A stretch of DNA of 64,000 bases from Minicystis rosea. GTDB lineage: Bacteria; Myxococcota_A; Polyangia; Polyangiales; Polyangiaceae. Made by a program: the position numbers and the translations under genes. Positions 1 to 9,122 of this stretch are shown one piece after another (position 1 is the stretch's first letter; every line of letters starts with the position of its first letter). The stretch covers positions 11,330,377-11,394,376 of the forward strand of contig CP016211.1 in assembly GCA_001931535.1 (NCBI GenBank), read 5' to 3'. The notes beneath the pieces were generated by a model. The model worked only from the letters and a program-made list of their open reading frames with translations. It was not told the DNA's origin and made no database searches.

Positions 1-126
1 TGCGGCTTGTCCGCGACGCGACCACCACGATCGAACACCATCGATGAAGCCCATTCGTCCCTCACTGCTCCGCGCGCGTCATCACGATACCGCGTTCTCG
101 GGATGGCTGCGGGGCCTCCGTGTGCA

Positions 127-960
127 TCAGGGTGTTTGCAGCGCGCGATCGATCGCCGTGAGCGCCTCGAGCGCCCCCATCGGCAGCCCAATCCCACCCT
201 CGGGCACCTCGGGCTCACGCACGTTGAGCCGCACCAGCGTTCCGCGGCCGCGCGCGAGGCGCTCGCAGAACATCCGCACCGAGGGGATGGCCGTGCCCGC
301 GCCGCACTCGATCACGACGACCCGCGCGTTCCCGAGGCCTTGGAGCCATTGCATCATGCGGGCTTCCTGCGCGTCGGTGCGGGCGCCGTCCCACCAGCCG
401 TCGCCGAACATCAGGATGTTGGGCCGGAGCAGATCGGCGCAGCGCGCGCACTTGGGGAGATCGCCCTTCGCGCGCAGCGTCTCCTGATCGAGCTCGAAGT
501 GGTACGGCTCCGCGGTGGCGATGCCCGAGCAGCCGCCCGCGCATTGCACGAAGTGGATGGAGCCGTGGATCTCGACGATGCGATCGTCGGAGAAACCAGC
601 CTTCTGGAACTGACCATCGACGTTCGAGGTGAACACGAAGGTCCCGTGCTTCATCCCCTCGGCCCAGCGGCGGAGGATCGCGAAGCCCTCGTGGGGCACG
701 GTGCGGCGATAGAGCTCGAGGCGGTGGCCGTAGAAGCCCCAAGCGAACGCGGGATCCGTGGCGAACCACCGCGGGTTGGCCATGGAGGGGAAGTCGAGGC
801 CGAGCTTCGCGTAGAGGGGATACGCGCGCCAGAAGCCCTGCGTGCCGCGGAAATCGGGGAGGCCGGAGTCGACGCCCATGCCGGCGCCGGCGCCGATGAC
901 GAGGGCATCCGCCGTGCGCACGGCCTCCGCGGCGCGGCGAATGAGGTCCTGAGAAGACAT
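127..960 (-). CDS. Sir2-family NAD-dependent protein deacetylase
   Basis: 277 aa. Sirtuins remove acyl groups from lysine using NAD+, giving nicotinamide and O-acyl-ADP-ribose; this one should be cytoplasmic. Visible: the Rossmann NAD motif GAGAGMGVDSGLPDFRG at residues 23-39, TSNVDGQF at 111-118, the catalytic His132 in EIHGS, and a zinc-ribbon cysteine quartet C140, C144, C171, C174, followed by RPNILMFGD. The length fits the single-domain bacterial family. ATG at 960 is the first start and agrees with the family N-terminus. The same frame stays open far upstream, but that part is antisense shadow of the next gene. Divergent from the gene at 1033. Confidence 0.93.
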   Translation of the reverse strand: MSSQDLIRRAAEAVRTADALVIGAGAGMGVDSGLPDFRGTQGFWRAYPLYAKLGLDFPSMANPRWFATDPAFAWGFYGHRLELYRRTVPHEGFAILRRWAEGMKHGTFVFTSNVDGQFQKAGFSDDRIVEIHGSIHFVQCAGGCSGIATAEPYHFELDQETLRAKGDLPKCARCADLLRPNILMFGDGWWDGARTDAQEARMMQWLQGLGNARVVVIECGAGTAIPSVRMFCERLARGRGTLVRLNVREPEVPEGGIGLPMGALEALTAIDRALQTP

Positions 961-1032
961 GCAGAGGGCAGGATAGCGTGGGAGGCCTGCCGCTGGCTTT
1001 ACCCTGCGCGAGCCCCCGGTTATGCCCGAGAG

Positions 1033-2847
1033 ATGAGCGATGCCCCGGAGTCCCAATCCCCCAACACCGAAGCGGCATTCAAGCCCAAGCGTGGGCGCAC
1101 CTACGCGGCCCTCGGCGGCATCGCGGTCGCCGTCATAGCGGCCGGCGCCGTGTTCGCGTGGCGCGCGGACGTGGATGCGCGCGAGCGCGAAGCGATCGCG
1201 TGGGGGAATGTCACGCGCTGCCTGATCGGCGGCGAGCCCCTCGCGGCCACCGACAAGCCGAGCCTGCGCGCCCGCAAGATCCAGCTCCGCGCCGTGGCCG
1301 AGCCGTACGAGAACCGCCCGGCCTCCGAGGGCGAGGCCTGGCCGTCGCGCTGCGCCGCGCCCGCGCTGGCCCTGCACGAGACGCTCAAGGACACCGGCCG
1401 GATCGAGCGCGACGGCGCCGAGCTCGGCAAAGGCATCGAGGCCCTCGGGAAGAAGCTCAAGGAGAACAACAAGCCTTCGATCGACATCGCCGAGACGATC
1501 GACAGGCTCTGGGACGAGTCGAAGAAGATCGGCCTCGCCCCCAAGGTGGGCGGTGACGTGAAGGCGCCTCCCGCCGCCGTGGAGACGCTCACCCTCGATG
1601 GTCTCGAGGCCGTGCCCGCGCTCTCGAAGAAGGCCTTCGCGCTCGATACCGTGTTTGCAGAGCGCGTGCCGGCCGGCGTGCTCCGCGTGATCGCGACCAG
1701 CAAAGACCTGCCCGACGCGCCGCTCGTGTGCACGTTCGGCGAGGCCGCGGCCAGCGGTCATTGCGAGAAGCCGCCCGCGCCGGTGCTCTCCGCGAGCCGT
1801 GATTTGCGCCTCCTCGGCAGCACCGAGGACGAGGCCAAACCCCTCTTGTTCGCGGACAAGCGCGGTGACGGCGGCATCTTCCGCGGCGACAGCGGAGAGA
1901 AGGTCGGCGGGCTCTTCAGCGTCGGCGGCTTCTCGCGGAAGGATGGTTTTGCCGCGACCCTCGGTTGGGACGAGAAGGACCAGAAGAAGCCTTTCGTGCT
2001 CACACGCGGCCGCGCCGGCGCGCCGCTCAAGGAAGATCGCTTCCTCCCCGACGGCGTCCGCTACGTCCTCAACGACGTGGCGCTCCTCTGGGATCACATC
2101 GTCTGGCAGCGCTACGACAAGGACAGCGGCGAGCGCCACCTCATGGCGCACAAGCTGGGCGACAGCGAAGATCCGATGAAGGACGCGACCGACATCGGCA
2201 AGCTCTGGGACTTCGCCCGCGTCTCCAACTACGAGCGCGCCGAGGACACGATCCGCGGGTGTAAGACCAAGGAAGCGCTCGCCGTTCTCGTGCACGGAAA
2301 CGCCAGGGACTCGGTCTCGTTCCAGGTCGGCGACCGTTGGGTGTCGCCGCTTCAGCTCGATGGCACGGGCGGCGAGCTCACGTGCCGCGGCACCGAGGCC
2401 ACCGAGACCCGGGTCGATCCGCTCCGAGGAGGAGACGCGCTGTGGAAGGAACAGATCCGACAAGACCGCTGCACCCCCGCCGGCTGCCTGCCGCGGAAGG
2501 TGGGTGTCTCCGATCTGCTCCACGGCTTGAAGGAGCTCGCGCCGGGCAACCAGCAGGCCCTCGCGGCCACCGATCTCGACGGCAAGCTCCTCGTGGTGTG
2601 GATGGCGGGCGCGGCGGGCGGCGTGCGGATGAAGCTCGCGCCCATCGATCAAATCGCCGCCGCGCCCGACACCGTGATCCTCGACGACATGACCCGCGGC
2701 GGGCAGGTGCAGCGCGCGCGGCAGCTCAACGACATCAAGCTCTTCACCCGCGCCGGCTACGCGGTGCTGCTCGTGGGATCGAGCGTCGGCGTGCATGCGT
2801 TGCGGATCGACGCGGATGGCAAGGTGTCGCCCATTGCGATGAAGTGA
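1033..2847 (+). CDS. Uncharacterised protein with one N-terminal membrane anchor
   Basis: 604 aa, no family recognised. A short cytoplasmic N-terminus with basic KPKRGR is followed by one hydrophobic segment at about residues 24-42 (YAALGGIAVAVIAAGAVFAW). The rest should be periplasmic. The central and C-terminal parts contain many short beta-like stretches and several cysteines (CTFGEAAASGHC, CRGTE, CTPAGC), which would suit a disulfide-bearing propeller-like extracytoplasmic protein, but this is inference. ATG at 1033 is preferred because it places the membrane segment at the N-terminus; the frame remains open upstream over the Sir2 gene. The lipoprotein gene at 2867 follows 19 bases later, probably in the same operon. 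Confidence 0.85.
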   Translation: MSDAPESQSPNTEAAFKPKRGRTYAALGGIAVAVIAAGAVFAWRADVDAREREAIAWGNVTRCLIGGEPLAATDKPSLRARKIQLRAVAEPYENRPASEGEAWPSRCAAPALALHETLKDTGRIERDGAELGKGIEALGKKLKENNKPSIDIAETIDRLWDESKKIGLAPKVGGDVKAPPAAVETLTLDGLEAVPALSKKAFALDTVFAERVPAGVLRVIATSKDLPDAPLVCTFGEAAASGHCEKPPAPVLSASRDLRLLGSTEDEAKPLLFADKRGDGGIFRGDSGEKVGGLFSVGGFSRKDGFAATLGWDEKDQKKPFVLTRGRAGAPLKEDRFLPDGVRYVLNDVALLWDHIVWQRYDKDSGERHLMAHKLGDSEDPMKDATDIGKLWDFARVSNYERAEDTIRGCKTKEALAVLVHGNARDSVSFQVGDRWVSPLQLDGTGGELTCRGTEATETRVDPLRGGDALWKEQIRQDRCTPAGCLPRKVGVSDLLHGLKELAPGNQQALAATDLDGKLLVVWMAGAAGGVRMKLAPIDQIAAAPDTVILDDMTRGGQVQRARQLNDIKLFTRAGYAVLLVGSSVGVHALRIDADGKVSPIAMK

Positions 2848-2866
2848 CGAAGGGAGCCCGACGATC

Positions 2867-3511
2867 ATGATGAGCAGCATCACCAAGACCGCCCTCGCAG
2901 CCGCGCTCGCGCTCTCCGCCCTGACCGGCTGCCGCCCGGCGTTGGTGCCGCTCACGCAGGAGATCCGCGAGCAAAACCATCTCACCGACGCCGAGCTCAA
3001 GAATCTCCAATACTATGTCTCTCACACCATCACGCTCCACAAAGAGCTGGAGTCGGGCGGCCGCCAAGTGACCGGCGGCCACAAGCTCGTGGTGGTCGCG
3101 GGCAAGACGATCGAAGAGGTGGTGGTCGAGGCCAAGACGCCGGGCATCTGCATCGCCGTCGAGCCCAATCGCTTGATGGTGAGCTTCGAACAAGGCACCT
3201 CCTTCGAGTTCCGCCCCGCCACCGCCCGCTCGCTGGCCGCCGCCGGCAGCTACGCGACGCCGCCCGACATCGATCCTTTTCCCGGCAATCACCCCTCCAA
3301 GGCCGAAGCCCCGCGGCCGCCGGAAGGGCTCTTCTCCGGCGGATACATGATCTGGGTGGAGAACGGCGGCACGGTGCCCTTCATGGGCAAGCGCTTCGAT
3401 CCCCTCGACGAGACCTCGAGCGCCACGCTGCTCATCGACGCCGAATCGCTGGAGCAGGTGCGCAAGCAACGCAAGGTGCTCCCGGGTCTGCGTCTGCCGA
3501 GCAAATCATGA
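2867..3511 (+). CDS. Putative lipoprotein, unknown function
   Basis: 214 aa. The N-terminus MMSSITKTALAAALALSALTGCRP is a type II signal peptide with lipobox LTGC, so it is probably anchored in the membrane through Cys22. The next segment (LTQEIREQNHLTDAELKNLQYY) is typical of small myxobacterial lipoproteins of unknown role. The ATG at 2867 has AGGGAG at 2851-2856, a good ribosome-binding site. It lies 19 bases after the preceding exported protein, so the two are probably cotranscribed. No catalytic motif seen. Confidence 0.88.
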   Translation: MMSSITKTALAAALALSALTGCRPALVPLTQEIREQNHLTDAELKNLQYYVSHTITLHKELESGGRQVTGGHKLVVVAGKTIEEVVVEAKTPGICIAVEPNRLMVSFEQGTSFEFRPATARSLAAAGSYATPPDIDPFPGNHPSKAEAPRPPEGLFSGGYMIWVENGGTVPFMGKRFDPLDETSSATLLIDAESLEQVRKQRKVLPGLRLPSKS

Positions 3512-3531
3512 TGGCTTGACGGAAGGCGGCG

Positions 3532-4128
3532 CTAAGGCTCGTTGAACCGCTCCATCTGCAGGTGCACGAGCTCGCGGAAGGGGCGGCCCACGAACGCTTC
3601 GAGCACGCGCATCTGGTACTCGTGTCCATGGCAGGGCGCGTCGGGCTCGCCGGCGACCTTCGCGCCCTCGTCGTCGGAGAGGCCGTGGCCGGTGCTGTGA
3701 AAACGAACCCGCGCTCCATCGCGAAAGACCGAGAACATGTAGGTGCCCGTGCGGTCGTCGAACCAGAAGACGAGCACCGCGCCCCGCTCGCGCGACATTT
3801 GGGCGAGGGTGTCCTGGAGCTCCGTCGCCTCCTGATCGAGCCCGATGCTCGAGCTCAGGATGAGCGTCTTGCCGTCGATCTCCCCTACCGCGTAGTCCTG
3901 GAACGATGGGCTCGTCGCGTCGAAGAGCTCGATGGGTGCATCGGCCACGTCGGCGCCGTACCCGATGAGCTTGAGGACGAGCGAGCCCACATCCATCAAC
4001 GATTTGTGCCGCCGCTCCTCGGGTGTCTCGTTGCCGATGATGTATTGCCGTTCCCACTCCTCCAAGAGCGCATTGGTCACGGTGCGAAAATCGAAATCGA
4101 TGACGACGCCGCCGAAATTGAAACCCAC
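3532..4128 (-). CDS. Conserved hypothetical protein
   Basis: 198 aa from GTG at 4128. I do not recognise the family. The protein starts VGFNFGGVVIDFDFRTVTNALL and has alternating beta/alpha character, including LVFWFDDRTGTYMFSVF. No signal peptide or membrane segment is seen, so it is probably cytoplasmic. The GTG is chosen because AGGAT sits six bases before it and because the upstream extension to ATG 4221 (rich in Arg, Pro and His) looks non-coding and covers a perfect palindrome. It is convergent with the lipoprotein gene ending at 3511, only 20 bases away. Confidence 0.72.
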   Translation of the reverse strand: MGFNFGGVVIDFDFRTVTNALLEEWERQYIIGNETPEERRHKSLMDVGSLVLKLIGYGADVADAPIELFDATSPSFQDYAVGEIDGKTLILSSSIGLDQEATELQDTLAQMSRERGAVLVFWFDDRTGTYMFSVFRDGARVRFHSTGHGLSDDEGAKVAGEPDAPCHGHEYQMRVLEAFVGRPFRELVHLQMERFNEP

Positions 4129-4544
4129 GTGGATCCTCGCTTGGCTTGCGGGCCGAGCTTCGGTGCATGGGTGGGGAATGTCAACCGGACGATGCCGCGA
4201 GCCGCGGAGCGCATTCTCCACGAGGCCTCGTGGAGGTCGTGAGAAGGGCCGTGAAGGGTTGATGGACGGCGCGCATCGAGAGCACGTTTCCGGCGCTGCT
4301 CGGCGCCGATGACCGGCGAGGATCGACTTCTTCGACCCGCGCGAGACATCATGAGCTCGCCGGGATCCTGCTTTGCTCCGGCAGCTCCTACCTCGTGACC
4401 GCCGCGGGAAAACGCGTGCTCGGCACGGCCACGTGCGTCGGAGGTGTGCTCATGCCGGCCGGGGGAATCGCCATCGCCGCGCGCGGACTCACAATGTCTC
4501 GAGCCCGGGGCCGCGCTTCCTTTTCCCCGGTGAGAGGAGATCTC
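4129..4544. other. Intergenic region between divergent genes
   Basis: About 415 bases between the divergent genes at 4128 (minus) and 4545 (plus). Open frames crossing it have the composition of GC shadow and no good start. The only structured element I see is the palindrome at 4216-4235. Both promoters must lie here, but I cannot place a convincing -10/-35. Confidence 0.5.
4216..4235. promoter_or_regulatory. Perfect 20-bp palindrome upstream of 4128 gene
   Basis: CTCCACGAGG is followed directly by its reverse complement, with no loop. It lies 88 bases upstream of the GTG start at 4128, on its 5' side. A loopless dyad suits a dimeric repressor site better than a terminator; function not established. 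Confidence 0.35.
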
Positions 4545-5150
4545 ATGAATCGTCGCATACTCATCGGTCTTGGGGCCGTGGCTCTCGGTGCGCTCGCGAT
4601 GGGCTGCGCGCCCACGTGGCATGTGGTCGCGCAGGCCGCCCCCGATCCCTTTCTCAACCAAAGGCGCTTCGCGGTGTCGCCCATCGATTTCTCGGGCCTC
4701 CACGTCGGCGGCAAGACCGAGGCTCAATATCTGTCGGAGAAGGATGCGAAGCAGCAAGCGAGCTTCATCGAGGACAAGGCCGCCCTCAACGACAAGTTCC
4801 TGGAGGAGCTCCGCGCCTCGGCGCACGGCGCGGCGATCGAGGTCGTGCCCGCCACCGGCCCGAGTGACGCTCCTTTCATCATCCGCCCCAGCGTCACCTT
4901 CGTCGAGCCCGGCTTCTACGTGGGCGTCGCCTCCGGGGCGAGCCAAGTGGAGATGACGGTGCGCATCACCACCCCCGACGGCCGCGTGCTCGACGAGATC
5001 GCGTTGGCGCATGGCACCGATTCGCGCAGCGGCTTCTCGGTGGGTGGAATCAGCCTCAACCCCTCGAGCGGCGGCCGGCTGCGCAAGGACGGTGAGGCCC
5101 TCGGCAACATCGTCGGTGCCTATTTGAAGACCCGTGTCAGCGGCTCTTGA
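4545..5150 (+). CDS. Putative lipoprotein (possibly DUF4410-like)
   Basis: 201 aa. MNRRILIGLGAVALGALAMGC gives a signal peptide with lipobox LAMGC, so membrane anchoring is likely. The mature part has the pattern seen in lipoproteins of the DUF4410 type: an early strand FAVSPIDFSGL, a helical region with a Lys/Glu-rich segment, and strands ending in a Gly-rich tail before GEALGNIVGAYLK. That family assignment is weak. ATG 4545 is fixed by GAGAGGAG a few bases upstream at 4533-4540; the frame is open 50 codons further 5' but without a signal sequence. A strong hairpin follows the gene. Confidence 0.85.
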   Translation: MNRRILIGLGAVALGALAMGCAPTWHVVAQAAPDPFLNQRRFAVSPIDFSGLHVGGKTEAQYLSEKDAKQQASFIEDKAALNDKFLEELRASAHGAAIEVVPATGPSDAPFIIRPSVTFVEPGFYVGVASGASQVEMTVRITTPDGRVLDEIALAHGTDSRSGFSVGGISLNPSSGGRLRKDGEALGNIVGAYLKTRVSGS

Positions 5151-5241
5151 TCCTCGGGGGCGATGGCCTTGCCGTCGAGCCACATAGGCCCGCTCGATGC
5201 GCGAGAACCGAGGTCGACGCGTGAAGTGGATGTTGGCGTGC

Positions 5242-5283
5242 GGGTATTCTCGCTCGTTGGGGCATCAGCGAGCGAGAACACCC
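5242..5283. terminator. Bidirectional hairpin terminator between convergent genes
   Basis: A 15-position stem with one mismatch (5242-5256 against 5269-5283; core TTCTCGCTCG / CGAGCGAGAA) and a 12-base loop. It lies between the lipoprotein gene ending at 5150 (plus) and the gene ending at 5291 (minus), so it can serve both directions. No clear U-tract. Confidence 0.65.
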
Positions 5284-5290
5284 TCGGAGA

Positions 5291-6496
5291 TCAACGCGGC
5301 GTGACGCAGCGGAATCCCATGCTGGGTTGGGTGAACGAGGGGCCGACGTCGAGGTAGAACGAGAAGACGCCGCCGAGGTTGCCTTCGTTGTAGTCGCCGC
5401 CGCGGCGCGAGGCAGCGGGCAGGTTCTGCCCGTTGCCGGAGCCGGCGAAGATGGTCGACGAGATGTTGAAGGTGCCGTCGTTCCCATAACCGCTCGGCCA
5501 GTTCTGTTTGGCGGCCGTGCCGCTGTCGTTGGTGGAGACGGAGGCGTACCAGTTGGCCGTCCACTCCCACACGTTGCCAATCATGTCTTCGGCGCCCCAG
5601 AGGCTGGCACAGGCGGTGTCGGCGCCGGTCGCGCCGGTGAGGCGTTGCGCGGTGCCGCCGAGCACACAGGCGCCGTTGGCGCCGGTGCTCGCGCCGCCCG
5701 GATCGACGGTGCCGGTGGCGGCGAGCGTCCACTCCGCGTCGGTGGGCAAGCGCTTGCCGCTCGCGGCGCAGGCCACACCGGCTTGGAACCACGTGATGCT
5801 GATGGCGGGCAGAACACCCTTCCTGCTCAAGGCATAAAGCAGGTTGCTCGGCGACGTGACCTGCCCGTTGCCCGGGAAGGACTGTGGGTAATTGGGTGTC
5901 TGGCTGCCGTACTGGGCCCCGTTTCCGGCGGGATCGGCCCACACGCTGGCCTCGTAGCGATCGATCCAGAACGCGGCGTTGCCGCTGCCCACCTTGACGA
6001 TCTGGTCGACGCCGCGGACGCACACGATGCGTGAGGAAACCGTGGTGTCGCGGCTGTATCCAGCAGGGCAGTCCGGCGAACCGATCTTGTCCGCATACTT
6101 GGCATAAGGAACGGGGTTGACCGGGCCCGAGCCGGCCACCACGCCGCCGACGCTCACCTCCAGCGTCAGGTCGGAGCCATCGAAGAGGCCATCCGATCCG
6201 GCGCAGGCCGCGAGATCGATGTCGGCCGCGAAGCTGCCCGTTTGCGGGTCGATCTTCGTCACCGTGACGGTGCGGGAGCATTTGACGGCATTCGCCGCAT
6301 CCTTGAAATCGAACTTCACGTCCTGCGGGGCGGCGAGGGGATCGCCGTTGCCGTCTTTCAGGGTGCCGGAGAACGACACGGACCCTTTCGTCTGGCCACC
6401 TGGGACCGCGCGGGCCAGGTATCCGCCGGCGAGCAACAGGCCTGCTCCCACGGCCATCGAGATCGCCGTGCGGAGCGCTTCACGCTTGGTCTTCAT
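5291..6496 (-). CDS. Exported SUMF1/FGE-sulfatase-domain protein
   Basis: 401 aa. An N-terminal hydrophobic segment (residues about 10-28, ISMAVGAGLLLAGGYLARA) directs export. It is followed by an approximately 100-residue beta region, then a formylglycine-generating-enzyme-like domain: WIDRYEASVWA, RLPTDAEWTLAA, NVWEWTANWYAS, RRGGDYN and terminal MGFRCV. In this superfamily the fold is used for sulfatase activation, oxidation of other substrates, or as a non-catalytic binding module; which applies here is unknown. The start ATG overlaps the stop of the upstream lipoprotein gene as ATGA (6493-6496), indicating translational coupling; a GTG nine bases upstream is possible. Confidence 0.87.
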   Translation of the reverse strand: MKTKREALRTAISMAVGAGLLLAGGYLARAVPGGQTKGSVSFSGTLKDGNGDPLAAPQDVKFDFKDAANAVKCSRTVTVTKIDPQTGSFAADIDLAACAGSDGLFDGSDLTLEVSVGGVVAGSGPVNPVPYAKYADKIGSPDCPAGYSRDTTVSSRIVCVRGVDQIVKVGSGNAAFWIDRYEASVWADPAGNGAQYGSQTPNYPQSFPGNGQVTSPSNLLYALSRKGVLPAISITWFQAGVACAASGKRLPTDAEWTLAATGTVDPGGASTGANGACVLGGTAQRLTGATGADTACASLWGAEDMIGNVWEWTANWYASVSTNDSGTAAKQNWPSGYGNDGTFNISSTIFAGSGNGQNLPAASRRGGDYNEGNLGGVFSFYLDVGPSFTQPSMGFRCVTPR

Positions 6497-6954
6497 TGCA
6501 CCCACCCGTTCACCTTGATGCTCCCACTGCCCTCGGTCACCCGCGCATGCCAGACGAGCTGGCCGCGCACCCGAACACCGTTGTTGACCGGTGATACCGA
6601 TCCTCCGAGAAAGGTCCCGAAAGAGCCGGTCGTCCCACCGGCGCTGCTCGACGACGTGCTGCCGCTGCTCGACGTGGATCCGACGCTCGATGTCGCAGGC
6701 GCGCCGCCGACTCCGCTGCTGCTCGTGGATCCGACGCTCGATGTGGCGGAGCCCGTGCCGCCTTCACCCGTGCTCGACGAGCCGCCTTTGCCGCCGTCGG
6801 CCACGGTGCTCGTGCCGCCGTTGCCGCCGCCGCCGTCGGGGATGAGGTGTCGATCGACGTGGGCGCCGAGCTCGCAACCGGCGGCGCCGAGCGCGAGCGC
6901 CAAGAGCCATGGCGGAGCCGGCCCGCGCAGCGCGGACGAGAGTCGGATCGGCAT
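6493..6954 (-). CDS. Small Ser/Gly-rich lipoprotein
   Basis: 153 aa. The signal peptide ends at GAAGC (lipobox; Cys27). Residues about 40-105 are a low-complexity linker of Gly, Ser and Thr with recurrent VGSTSSSG units. A short C-terminal beta segment (GVRVRGQLVWHARVTEGSGSIKVNGWVQ) follows. The linker probably spaces a small domain from the membrane. Coupled by ATGA overlap to the FGE-like gene downstream, so the two may form a surface pair. Same architecture as the lipoproteins at 46991 and 51127. Confidence 0.8.
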   Translation of the reverse strand: MPIRLSSALRGPAPPWLLALALGAAGCELGAHVDRHLIPDGGGGNGGTSTVADGGKGGSSSTGEGGTGSATSSVGSTSSSGVGGAPATSSVGSTSSSGSTSSSSAGGTTGSFGTFLGGSVSPVNNGVRVRGQLVWHARVTEGSGSIKVNGWVQ

Positions 6955-7011
6955 AGGTCGGAGAACGCTAGCAGACCGGGCGGCACGGTCCGCCCGGGCA
7001 AACCACGTTGC

Positions 7012-9072
7012 TCAAACCATGTTGCGGCGAGCGTCCTCGACGGCTCGGTCCAAATCGGCAGCGAGATCGGGGGAGTCGGCGAGCCGCTTGGTCCAGACCC
7101 GTTGGAGGCGCATCAGGTCACCGAGCTCGAGCGAGAGCTCCGCGAGCGCGCGGCCCACCTCACCGCGCTCGATGCCGACCTGGATACGCGCATACTCCAA
7201 AACCCCTACGGGTTTTCCCAAACGTTGCTGGGTGGCCAGATAAGCCTCGTCGAAGGCGAGGAGCAGCGTGCGCCCGCCCTCCTCCGTCTCCTGCGCAATG
7301 GCCTTCTTCCAATGCTGATCGACGAGGGACCAAGCCGGCTCCGTCAACAGATGTGCTTTCAGCACGGCGGCGCGGCTCTCCCCCTTGTGCGCGAGCTCGG
7401 CCGCGATGGTGCCATATCGCTGAACGTCGATGTCTTTGCGCAGGGCCGGCCCGGCGTCCCGCGGGATGACGGGTCGAACCGGCTTTTGGAGCTGACCCTG
7501 CGCCTCCACCGGCGGAGGCGGGCGCCCAGGAGAAGGTCGCGGCGTGCCGCCCAGGACCATGAGCGGGCGCACCGGCGCGGGGCCCTCGGGCGCGACGGGC
7601 GGAGCGGCCATTTTTGGCGGCGGAACGGGGCGCGGCGCGGGCCGAATGGGCTCGGTGGGCGCACCATCGCCTTCGGTGACGGCGGGAGCCGGCGGTGTCG
7701 GCGCGGGCGCGGCCGGCGGCGCGACGGGCACGATCGGCGTTGGCGGCGCGACCGGCGTGGGCGGAGTCGCGGCGGGAATCGCCTTACGGTGTAAGTCGAT
7801 AGCGGGCGCGGGCCTCTCCTGAATCGCTGGGACGACGGGATTCACCGGCGCGGCCGGACCCTCGTCCGGGATGAAGCCCGAGGGACCGAGCGCTTGGGTG
7901 GGCACGATTTCGCGGCCCGAAGGCGGCCCCTCGGGCGGGCGCCCGCGGCCGTCGTAGCGCACGGCGAGCGGATCGGGCCCGCTGCTCGCGGCGGGGATGC
8001 GCGGCTTCGGCTGCACCGACACGCCGCCCGAAGGGAGCCGCAGCGTCGGCGGTCGCACCTCGGCGAGGCTCTTCTCCACGCGCTCCCAGCGGAGCTTCTT
8101 GCCTTCGGGATCGGCGTCCATCACCAGCGTGCCCACGCCATCGGCACCGTTCGGGGCTTCGGCGAGGCCGCGCCAGGTGAGCACCACGACGCTGCGATCG
8201 GTGTCGATCCACAGCGTGTCGCAGCGCAGGATGATCTCCTCCACCCGGCCCTGCGGCGGCACGCGGAACACCTGCGGTCGCATCGCGGGCACGCGCGCTT
8301 CGAGGCGCGGGTGATCGGGGTGCAGGTGATCGAGGACGATGGGCGCGCCCGCGCGGAGCAGGTCGATCTGCTGATCGGGAGGCGCGGCGTTGAAGAAGGC
8401 GAAATCGAAGCGCGGCGGCGCCGGGCCGATGGGCGGCGCGTCCTCGCGCGGCGCGCGCGCGACGCCGTAGGCCCAGAACATGGAGGCTTCGTCGAGCACG
8501 CGGCGGCGCGAGCGCCATTGCGGCGAGATCGGCCCGAAGCAGGGGATCCCGGAGCCCTCCACGCGCTCGAGGTTGGGCAGCGCCGGCGCGCCGGCCTTGG
8601 CCTCCAGGTTGCGATCGAAGCCCGCGGGGTTGTCGGCGCTGAGCGCGGCGCGCTCGTAGCGGAGCGGCATGCGCACGAACGGCGCAGGCGCAGAGGGCAC
8701 GAGCTGGAGGCTCGCGTCGCGCGTCCACGTGCGGTCGCCGCTGACGCGCACCGTCTTCCTGAGATCACCCACCGAGAGCCGCGCCTCGAGCGAATCGATG
8801 GCGTGTCCACCGGGCGCGTACGCGTGGCCCACGAGCGTGACGTCGACCTTGCGCTTCACCGGCGCGAAATCACCGGGCCAATGGAGGCTGGCGAGCGCGT
8901 TGTCGTCGAGGTGCCGCTCTTCGGCGAGCGGATCTTGCGCGGGCGCGACGCGCAGCTCGCCCGGCGCGAGCGTGAAGGTGCCCTTCACGACGATGGTGAG
9001 GGACGATTGACCGGGCTGGGCCTCCCAGAGAAAGGCACCGACCTCGAACGGACAGAGAGGGACGAGCTCCAA
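7012..9072 (-). CDS. DUF2169 domain protein with Pro-rich linker
   Basis: 686 aa from TTG at 9072. The N-terminus (ELVPLCPFEVGAFLWEAQPGQSSLTIVVKGTFTLAPG) and about the first 330 residues match the DUF2169 family. In other bacteria DUF2169 proteins act as adaptors that load type VI secretion effectors; no T6SS gene is present here, so the role is open. Residues about 420-560 are Pro/Ala-rich with many PP repeats. The last about 150 residues are helical (HWKKAIAQETEEGGRTLLLAFDEAY), a second domain I do not recognise. The TTG start is chosen because it begins the conserved domain and has AGG seven bases upstream; the open frame continues 91 codons further without conservation. Confidence 0.85.
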   Translation of the reverse strand: MELVPLCPFEVGAFLWEAQPGQSSLTIVVKGTFTLAPGELRVAPAQDPLAEERHLDDNALASLHWPGDFAPVKRKVDVTLVGHAYAPGGHAIDSLEARLSVGDLRKTVRVSGDRTWTRDASLQLVPSAPAPFVRMPLRYERAALSADNPAGFDRNLEAKAGAPALPNLERVEGSGIPCFGPISPQWRSRRRVLDEASMFWAYGVARAPREDAPPIGPAPPRFDFAFFNAAPPDQQIDLLRAGAPIVLDHLHPDHPRLEARVPAMRPQVFRVPPQGRVEEIILRCDTLWIDTDRSVVVLTWRGLAEAPNGADGVGTLVMDADPEGKKLRWERVEKSLAEVRPPTLRLPSGGVSVQPKPRIPAASSGPDPLAVRYDGRGRPPEGPPSGREIVPTQALGPSGFIPDEGPAAPVNPVVPAIQERPAPAIDLHRKAIPAATPPTPVAPPTPIVPVAPPAAPAPTPPAPAVTEGDGAPTEPIRPAPRPVPPPKMAAPPVAPEGPAPVRPLMVLGGTPRPSPGRPPPPVEAQGQLQKPVRPVIPRDAGPALRKDIDVQRYGTIAAELAHKGESRAAVLKAHLLTEPAWSLVDQHWKKAIAQETEEGGRTLLLAFDEAYLATQQRLGKPVGVLEYARIQVGIERGEVGRALAELSLELGDLMRLQRVWTKRLADSPDLAADLDRAVEDARRNMV

Positions 9073-9122
9073 CGCGGACCTGAGGATACCGCAGGGCCGC
9101 GGTGCCCGGCGGTGGTTTGGGA

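Noticed and set aside
961..3000. Minus-strand extension of the Sir2 frame to 957 aa
   Set aside because: The extra 680 residues are Arg/Ala/Leu/Val-rich with no motif and lie antisense to two genes with signal sequences; the Sir2 N-terminus is complete at 960.
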